35,239 nt of DNA from NCBI GenBank assembly GCA_964572855.1, contig CAZNGF010000023.1, positions 1 through 35,239 on the forward strand, read 5' to 3'. Position numbers and translations under genes: made by a program. Below are positions 29,994 through 35,239 of this stretch, piece after piece. The first letter of the stretch is position 1. Every line of letters begins with the position of its first letter. The notes under the pieces are model-generated. The model saw only the letters and a list, made by a program, of their open reading frames with translations, was not told where the DNA came from and ran no database searches. Origin of the DNA: CAZNGF01 sp964572855. GTDB taxonomy: Bacteria > Bipolaricaulota > Bipolaricaulia > RBG-16-55-9 > JAJCYT01.

Positions 29994-32021
29994 ATGTGGT
30001 GGGACGGCTGGCTGGCGGGGGATGCCGCGATGGGGTTGTTCCAGGGCGCGTTGAACGCGTCCGTGAAGGGCGCCGCGATCCTGCTGCTGGCGTGGGGCAT
30101 CGCCGCGGCCCTGCGCCGCGCGCCGGCGGCCGCCCGGCACCGGGTGTGGAGCCTGGCGCTGGCCGCCCTGCTCGTGTTGCCCGCCCTGACCACGACCTTG
30201 CCCAACTGGCGCGTCGACTGGTTGCCACGCCTGGACGCCGTCGCCTCGCCTCAAGCCGCGCCCGCCGCCACACCGGCGGCCGGGCCGGCCACGGACGCCG
30301 TCCCCCCCGACAAGACGCTTGCCATTGAAACGCCCCCGGCCCGGGACGCGGGCGACCCCGCTTCGCCGTCGGCGCCCGCCGCGGAGCCCGAATCGCGGGC
30401 CACGGCCGCCCCCCCTGCATCCGCGCCTCTGGAGCGGGCCACGCCGGCGGCCCCCGAGCCGGGAAACGCGCTCCCGTTCGACTGGTTGAGCGCGCTGCCC
30501 TGGCTTTGGGCGCTGGGAGCGCTGGCCGTGCTCGGGCGCTTCCTGCTCGGCATGGCCTCGGTGCGCTGGATGACGCGGCGCGCCTCCCCGGTGGTCGAGG
30601 CGGGCTGGCAGCGACTGCTCGCCCTGGCCCGGACACGCATGGGGGTCGATCGCGCGGTTCGACTCTGGAAGAGCGACGACGCCACCACGCCCATGACCTG
30701 GGGCCTGCGCCGCCCGGTCGTGCTGCTGCCACAGGAGGCCGACAGCTGGGACGAGGACAAGCGCACGGCTGTGCTGCTGCACGAGCTGGCCCACATCCGG
30801 CGCCGCGACACCTTGACCCAGACGCTGGCCCAGCTGGCCTGCGCGCTCCACTGGTTCAACCCGCTGGTGTGGCTGGCCGCGCGCCGGCTGCGCGTCGAGC
30901 GCGAACACGCCTGCGACGACGCCGTGCTGGCCGCCGGCACGCGGGCCAGCGAGTACGCGGCCTACCTGCTCGACATCGCCCGCTCGCTGCGCTCGGTGCG
31001 CGTGGCCTCGTTCGCCACCATCGCCATGGCGCGCAGGTCCCAGCTCGAAGGGCGTCTGCTCGCGATCCTGAACCCGCGCCGCAACCGCCGCGCGCTCACG
31101 CCGATCGTCTCGACGGCCATCGTTGGGCTCATCCTGTTCGCCGCCGTCCCGCTGGCCGCGTTGCGGCCGATGGAGTCGCAGAACGGAGCTGCGAGCGCGC
31201 CGCGCTCCGGCGCCGTCTCGCCGGCCGATGCCCCGGAGGAGCGCGTTGTGTACCAATACCGCACGGTCGAGCTCGAGGCCCAGGCGCTTGAACGCCGGGT
31301 GGATTCGTTCCAGCAGGACCTGGAAACCGGCCCGGACGGCGAGGCGTCCGCTGCCCTGCTGCAACGGCAGGCCGACGCGGTCATCCGCGCCACCGAACAC
31401 GTGCTCCAGATGACCGTGCAGAAGCTGAACGTCGTCTCGGTCCGGCTCGAGACCAGCCCCGACGTCAACGAGGAGGCCATCGCGGCCGACGTCGAGTCGC
31501 TCTCCGGCCAGGTCGACGCCCTGACCGAACGGGCCGAGTCGCTGCTGACGTCGCTGGCCCGGCAGTACGAGGGCGAGGCCGCCCGCCAAGCCTACCTGGC
31601 CGAGGTGGGCCGACGGCTCAAAACCGAGATCCAGGACGAGATTCAGGCCCTCAAGGGCGCGGCCACCCGGCTGGTCGACGCGGTCGAGCGCCACGTGCAA
31701 CTGAACCTCGAAGTCAACCTGGGGCCGTTTGGCGAACTGGTGGGCGACATCGTCAAAGGGCTGACGCACGGGATCAAGGTCCAGATCCAGGTCGAGCTCG
31801 GGAACATATTCGACCACGTCAACGCCCTGATCCTCGACGAGGGCACCCACATCGCCTTCTCGGAGGAGCAGATCCGGCTGCTTGAGACGCACGCTGGCGC
31901 CACCGAGCGCATCGAGCACGAAGCCGAGGCGTTCGCCCGCGAGATGGAAGCGTTCGCCGAGTCCATGGAGTCGTGGGGCGAAGCGTTCGGCGCGCGCATC
32001 GAACGCGCTTTCGACAACTAG
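29994..32021 (+). CDS. BlaR1-like M56 membrane metalloprotease with helical sensor domain
   Basis: A probable signal-transducing protease (PF05569) that cleaves or inactivates the adjacent repressor. The 675 aa have membrane spans near 20-38, 47-66, 162-184 and 368-388. A Pro/Ala-rich segment lies between spans 2 and 3, and the cytoplasmic zinc domain between spans 3 and 4. HELAH at 263-267 followed by IRRRD, and the third-ligand region EREHACDD (302-309), are intact. Residues about 390-675 should be outside the membrane. They are helical, acidic and coiled-coil-like (RTVELEAQALERRVDSF, FAREMEAFAESMESWGEAF). The SxxK/KTG penicillin-binding domain of BlaR1 is absent, so beta-lactam sensing by acylation is unlikely. 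The signal is unknown. Confidence 0.9.
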   Translation: MWWDGWLAGDAAMGLFQGALNASVKGAAILLLAWGIAAALRRAPAAARHRVWSLALAALLVLPALTTTLPNWRVDWLPRLDAVASPQAAPAATPAAGPATDAVPPDKTLAIETPPARDAGDPASPSAPAAEPESRATAAPPASAPLERATPAAPEPGNALPFDWLSALPWLWALGALAVLGRFLLGMASVRWMTRRASPVVEAGWQRLLALARTRMGVDRAVRLWKSDDATTPMTWGLRRPVVLLPQEADSWDEDKRTAVLLHELAHIRRRDTLTQTLAQLACALHWFNPLVWLAARRLRVEREHACDDAVLAAGTRASEYAAYLLDIARSLRSVRVASFATIAMARRSQLEGRLLAILNPRRNRRALTPIVSTAIVGLILFAAVPLAALRPMESQNGAASAPRSGAVSPADAPEERVVYQYRTVELEAQALERRVDSFQQDLETGPDGEASAALLQRQADAVIRATEHVLQMTVQKLNVVSVRLETSPDVNEEAIAADVESLSGQVDALTERAESLLTSLARQYEGEAARQAYLAEVGRRLKTEIQDEIQALKGAATRLVDAVERHVQLNLEVNLGPFGELVGDIVKGLTHGIKVQIQVELGNIFDHVNALILDEGTHIAFSEEQIRLLETHAGATERIEHEAEAFAREMEAFAESMESWGEAFGARIERAFDN

Positions 32022-32026
32022 TCGCG

Positions 32027-32062
32027 GGCGTGACCGGCCGCATCCCGCCGCCCGGTCACGCC
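32027..32062 (+). terminator. Hairpin after the M56 gene
   Basis: A perfect 11-bp stem (GGCGTGACCGG / CCGGTCACGCC) with a 14-nt loop starts 6 nt after the stop. Only scattered Ts follow, so termination is probable but may not be of the simple intrinsic type. The rest of 32063-32218 contains an AACAT-CGTT-ATGTT dyad (32154-32167) and the leader of the next gene. Confidence 0.5.
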
Positions 32063-32218
32063 GCCTGAGTTCGATTTCAATCAAAGAAGCCGACACGGCC
32101 GGCGCCTTCGGGCAACCGCTTACGGGTGCGCGATGTCGGACGCGGAAGTTTAGAACATCGTTATGTTACGCTAGGCCTGACGCCGGCCTGGCGCCGAACA
32201 ACCGCCAAGGAGGTTTCG

Positions 32219-34014
32219 TTGAGAATCACACGACGCACGGTCGCGGTTTGGGGCATCGTCACGCTGGCTTTGCTCGGCTCGGACGCGGGGGCGGCTTACT
32301 TGCAGGAAAGCGGGGCGGCCAAGGTGTTCGATTTGCCGGCGCTCTCGGCCCCCGCCGGCGCGGGGGGGACGCTCAACGTCCCCGTCATCGACCGGCCCGA
32401 CAGCCTCAACCCCTACGTCGACATCGGATTCGGCGAGACGAGCGTCCCCTTGCTGTTCGCCCCACTGCTCGAGGTCAACCCGGTCACGCTCGCAATCGAG
32501 CCCGCGCTGGCCAGCTCGTTCGAAGTGTCCGACGACCGCACCCGAATCACGCTCACCTTGCGTCAGAACGTCACCTGGTCCGACGGCCAGCCCTTCACGG
32601 CCAACGACGTGCTGTTCACCTTCAACGACGTGCTGGGCAACCCCGAACTCGGGCTCGACACCGGCGCCCCGCCCCTGGAGCTGGTCGCGCTCGACGAGCG
32701 GACCGTGCGCCTGGAGCTGCCCGGCCCGCTGGCCTACGAGCTGCTGGGCCCGCTGGCCACCAACGCCCCCATCCTGCCGAGCCACAAGTTGGCCGGCGCC
32801 GTGGCCGCGCGCGACCCCGCGGACGCGTTCGCCAAGGCCTGGGGCGTCAACGCGCCGGCCGAGGAGGTCGTCGGACTGGGGCCCTACCGCCTGGGGCGCG
32901 TGCGCAAGGGCGGCAACCCGTTCCTGGGCCAGCAGGTGGTCGCGCTCGAGCTGGTCCGCAACCCGTTCTACTGGAAGACCGACCCGAACGGGACCCGCCT
33001 CCCCTACGCCGACGCACTCACGCTCATCCTCGTCCCCGGCGCGGGGTCGGCGTTCGAGGCGTTCCAGCAGGGGCAGGTCGATCTTCTGCGCCTCGAACGC
33101 GATCAGGCCGCGCAGCTCGCCGGCGCGCCGGACGTCCGGCTGCTGGGCGGCGACCCGGCCGTGGGCGTGGACTTCCTGGCGTTTAACCAGGACGTGGACG
33201 ATGAAGGCTTGCGCGCGCTGTTCCGCGACGTCCGCTTCCGGCGCGCCGTGGCCCACGCGCTCGACCGCGAGGCCGTGCTGGCCCGCGTCCCCGAGCTCGC
33301 GCCGTTCATGGTCCCGCGCCACGGCTTCGTCCACCCGCGCCTGCCGGTCTACNNNNNNNNNNGCCCGAGATCTACGACGCCGAGGCGACCGCGCGCTACG
33401 AACCCGACTTGAGCCAAGCCAACGCGCTGCTCGACGCGCTCGGCCTGCGTGACGCCGACGGCGACGGCCTGCGCGAGCGCGCGGACGGCCAGCCGCTGGA
33501 AATCGAACTGATCACCAACGAAGGCAACGCGCTGCGCGAGGCGGCCGGCGCGTGGCTGGCCGAGCGCCTGGGCGAGCTCGGCCTGGATGTGTCGTTTGCG
33601 CCCCTCGCCTTCGACGCGCTGGTCCAACGGCTCGACCTGGACGGCCGCCGGCCGCGCTACCAGATGCTGCTCGTGCGCTTCGGCGCCGACGACTCGCCGC
33701 TGACCGACGACTCGGTTGAGTGCCTGTTCGCCTCCGAGGGCGACTGTCACCTGTTCCGCTTCTCCGACGCGGAACAAGCCGCGGACGAGACCCAGCGGCG
33801 CCTGGACGAACTCTTCCAGGCGCTGGGCTCGACGCCGCTGCCCGAGCAGCAGGCCGCCTGGAGCGAGCTCCAGCGGCTCGTCTCGCAAGACCTGGGCCTG
33901 ATCCCGCTCTGGAGCGAGCGGGTCACGTTTGCGGCGCGGCCCGGCATCCGCAACGCCGAGGCGCTCAACGTCATGGGCACGGGCGCGTTGGCCTCCGTGC
34001 TCTGGAAGGAGTGA
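32219..34014 (+). CDS. Family 5 (peptide/nickel-type) ABC transporter solute-binding protein, split by assembly gap
   Basis: An exported substrate-binding protein (SBP_bac_5, PF00496). TTG 32219 is chosen because AAGGAGG lies 5 nt upstream and an Arg-rich signal peptide follows (MRITRRTVAVWGIVTLALLG). Family features: FAPLLEVNP, LRQNVTWSDGQPFTANDVLFTF, the VALELVRNPFYWK strand and RFRRAVAHALDREAVL. Ten Ns at 33353-33362 interrupt the gene. The downstream part resumes in a different frame (PEIYDAEATARYEPDLSQAN from 33364), consistent with a gap of unestimated length rather than a true frameshift. The C-terminus ends VLWKE. About 600 aa fits the family. No permease or ATPase genes follow; oligopeptide is the likely ligand class. 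Confidence 0.9.
33353..33362. other. Assembly gap (10 N)
   Basis: A run of ten N inside the solute-binding protein gene. The flanking reading frames differ, so the true missing length is not exactly ten; comparison with the family suggests a short loss. Confidence 0.99.
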
Positions 34015-34033
34015 TGCAACGGTTCGGGATCTC

Positions 34034-34056
34034 GTAGGGGCACGATTCATCGCGCC
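34034..34056 (+). repeat. Single left arm of the dispersed palindromic repeat
   Basis: The sequence begins GTAGGGGCACGATTCATCG, then CGCC. It matches the arm at 31-54 with one base change and a one-base shorter end. No partner arm ending CCCCTAC is seen within the next 100 nt. It lies 20 nt after the solute-binding protein stop. Confidence 0.65.
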
Positions 34057-34114
34057 TTCGCGCATCGTCGAACCGGCGACGTCGTTACAACGGAACACCC
34101 CTTAGTGTTGGCAC

Positions 34115-34152
34115 GTTTGGGCGGGCTATCTGAACCTCCGGCCCGCCCAAAC
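34115..34152. terminator. Bidirectional hairpin between convergent genes
   Basis: A perfect 12-bp stem (GTTTGGGCGGGC / GCCCGCCCAAAC) with a 14-nt loop lies between the solute-binding protein gene (forward) and the YVTN gene (reverse). Neither side has a long T tract; ACTCTTC follows on the forward strand. The large loop resembles that of the hairpin at 32027. Confidence 0.55.
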
Positions 34153-34241
34153 ACTCTTCAGCGGGGCCAGGCGCGTGGGAATCACCGCGATCGGGTCGTG
34201 ACCTGAGAAAACGGGTCCATACCGTATTCCCTTCTCCTTAT

Positions 34242-35141
34242 TCAACCCCGCGCCCAGGCCACGCCGTCGGGATGAATCCCGGCGTCGAAGCGGTCGATTT
34301 CCTTCAGGCGTTCGACCTCGATCACCGAGATGTCGTTGGTCTTGTTGTTGGCCACGTAGGCCAGGCGCCCTTCGGGGTCGAAGACGATCCCGCCGGGCCA
34401 GCGGCCCACGGGGATGCGCTTGATCTCCCAGTGCCGGGCGCACTCGATCACCGAGACGTCGTGGGACTCGCGGTTGGGGACGAAGGCGTAGCGCCCGTCG
34501 GGCGAGAACACCATGCGCACCGGGGTCGTGCCCACGGGGTGCTTGGCCAGCACGCCGTGGTGCTCGGTGCTGAGGACGTAGAGGTTGTGCTCGTCCTGGT
34601 TGGCCACGTAGAGGAATTTCCCGTCGGGGTGCACCGCCACGCCCTCCGGCCCCTTGCCCACGGACACGTGATAGAGGATCTCGTCCGTCGCCGTGTCGAG
34701 CACGCTGAGCGTGTTGGAGCCGATGTTGGGGACGTAGATGCGCTTCCAGTCGGGCGTGGGCGCCAGCATGTGCGACAGACGCTGCTTGGTCTCGACCACC
34801 TTGAGCAGCTCGTGCGAGGGGCGGGCGTAGACGTAGACTTGGTGGGCGTAGGTCACGGCCAAGTAGAGCTTGCCCCCGTCCGGCGAGACCTTGAGATCGT
34901 GCGGGAAACGATAGTCGGGGTGCTCCAGCCGCTCCGTTTCCTCCAAACTTCGCAGATCGATCACCGAGACCGAGTTGCTCATGGCGTTGGAGACGTAGAG
35001 CGTCGACTGATCGGGCGCCACCGCGGCCTCGTGCGGGTGGTGGCCCACCGCCAAGCGCTTGACCTCCTGCTTGGCGTCGGCGTCGAAGAACGAAACGGTG
35101 TCCTCGTCCTTGTTGAGCGCGATGAACAGATCCTTGGGCAT
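34242..35141 (-). CDS. YVTN-repeat beta-propeller protein
   Basis: A 299-aa seven-bladed propeller of the YVTN/lactonase-like type. Repeats are evident: LYVSNAMSNSVSVIDLRS, IYVPNIGSNTLSVLDTAT, LYVANQDEHNLYVLSTE, AFVPNRESHDVSVIECA and AYVANNKTNDISVIEVE, interleaved with SPDG-type turns (VSPDGGKLYLAV, VHPDGKFLYVA, FSPDGRYAFVP). ATG 35141 (MPKDLFIALNK) is preceded by a weak GAGGTG; the open frame further upstream is the repeat-like sequence at 35172-35213. No signal peptide or membrane span, so probably cytoplasmic. Such proteins bind partners or act as lactonases; the role here is not evident. Confidence 0.85.
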   Translation of the reverse strand: MPKDLFIALNKDEDTVSFFDADAKQEVKRLAVGHHPHEAAVAPDQSTLYVSNAMSNSVSVIDLRSLEETERLEHPDYRFPHDLKVSPDGGKLYLAVTYAHQVYVYARPSHELLKVVETKQRLSHMLAPTPDWKRIYVPNIGSNTLSVLDTATDEILYHVSVGKGPEGVAVHPDGKFLYVANQDEHNLYVLSTEHHGVLAKHPVGTTPVRMVFSPDGRYAFVPNRESHDVSVIECARHWEIKRIPVGRWPGGIVFDPEGRLAYVANNKTNDISVIEVERLKEIDRFDAGIHPDGVAWARG

Positions 35142-35171
35142 ACAGAACACCTCGGGAAAGGGATGGCGCCA

Positions 35172-35213
35172 TTGACATACTCCCCATGGCTGAAGCCAGG
35201 GGATGCTGGGTTG
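35172..35213. mobile_element. Probable IS200/IS605-type element end (partial)
   Basis: TTGACATACTCCCC is followed by a stem CCCC-A-TGGCT / AGCCA-GGGG with a 2-nt loop and one bulged A, then ATGCTGGG. This TTGAC target plus subterminal hairpin and GGGGAT-type flank is, from memory, the usual terminal structure of TnpB-bearing IS200/IS605 elements. Here it would be oriented so that the element extends rightwards beyond the window. No transposase is visible in the remaining 26 bases. A chance hairpin is the alternative. Confidence 0.45.
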
Positions 35214-35233
35214 CAAGCGAAAGGAGCGTGCGA

Positions 35234-35239
35234 ATGAGC
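35234..35239 (+). CDS. Possible 5' end of a gene running off the window
   Basis: AAAGGAG followed by 7 nt and ATG AGC at the very edge would make a good translation start. Only two codons are visible. If the preceding hairpin is an insertion-sequence end with a reverse-strand tnpB, this start is fortuitous. Confidence 0.2.

Noticed and set aside
29796..32096. 766-codon reverse frame opposite the M56 gene
   Set aside because: Antisense of a gene with intact M56 motifs; no start signal or domain.
32154..32167. AACAT-CGTT-ATGTT dyad upstream of the solute-binding protein as a regulator site
   Set aside because: Single copy, no convincing -35/-10 pair around it and no matching regulator in the window.
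1..35239. CRISPR array, prophage or integron
   Set aside because: No regularly spaced direct repeats, no phage structural genes and no integrase were found on reading both strands.

Overview
This window comes from a high-G+C bacterium (visibly well above 60% G+C; not computed) with a diderm envelope. It carries several small signal-peptide beta-barrel candidates, a protease/propeller/barrel fusion and a lipoprotein. Housekeeping proteins (MutL, Era, MoaD/MoaE, family-4 uracil-DNA glycosylase) are standard bacterial types. Two kinds of translation start coexist: strong AGGAGG-type ribosome sites, often with TTG or GTG starts, and at least five genes whose start codon lies only 6-8 nt after a -10 box, which predicts leaderless mRNAs. 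That mixture is known from Deinococcota and some other deep-branching lineages. I cannot place the organism more precisely; a Deinococcota- or Bipolaricaulota-like metagenome bin would fit. A 10-N run at 33353-33362 shows this is a draft scaffold.

Layout. 1-175: paired palindromic repeat. 176-3626: mutL flanked by three small reverse-strand outer-membrane-type genes. 3696-4359: moaD-moaE. 4472-8297: a secreted barrel-like protein, then a 912-residue HEYGH metalloprotease/beta-propeller/beta-barrel fusion. 8298-8462: second palindromic repeat pair. 8463-13167: tight reverse-strand operon hutH-era-diguanylate cyclase. 13259-15313: an 86-residue orphan and a secreted alpha/beta hydrolase. 15410-16275: uracil-DNA glycosylase, then tRNA-Cys and tRNA-Val from a perfect consensus promoter. 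16621-19681: a membrane-anchored protein, a type I copper protein and an indoleamine 2,3-dioxygenase. 19793-23802: a stand-alone cyclic-nucleotide-binding domain overlapping galE, then an acyl-CoA synthetase overlapping a metallo-beta-lactamase-fold hydrolase. 23887-25641: a fused LeuD-LeuC dehydratase. 25672-27318: lipoprotein, a 32-residue membrane microprotein, a hemolysin III-family protein and tRNA-Val(CAC). 27467-29038: DUF47/PhoU-like protein plus PiT transporter. 29116-32021: a BlaI/M56 regulatory system. 32219-34014: an oligopeptide-type solute-binding protein broken by the assembly gap. 34242-35141: a YVTN beta-propeller. 35172-35213: a probable IS200/IS605-type end.

The most coherent regulatory system is at 29116-32021. 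Two promoters share TTGACA, a 17-bp spacer and an extended -10. Each is overlapped by two 16-bp dyads of the form TGYTA-N6-YARCA, separated by exactly 3 bp. One promoter drives a 102-residue single-span membrane protein; the other drives a BlaI-type repressor and an M56 protease. In that protease the penicillin-binding sensor domain of BlaR1 is replaced by a long acidic helical/coiled-coil domain. The simplest reading is an autoregulated envelope-stress or ligand-sensing switch with the small membrane protein in its regulon. Other points worth a second look are the permuted LeuD-LeuC fusion, the leaderless promoters, the apparent ATC start behind a perfect Shine-Dalgarno sequence, the bacterial IDO next to a cupredoxin, and the hutH-era-diguanylate cyclase operon.
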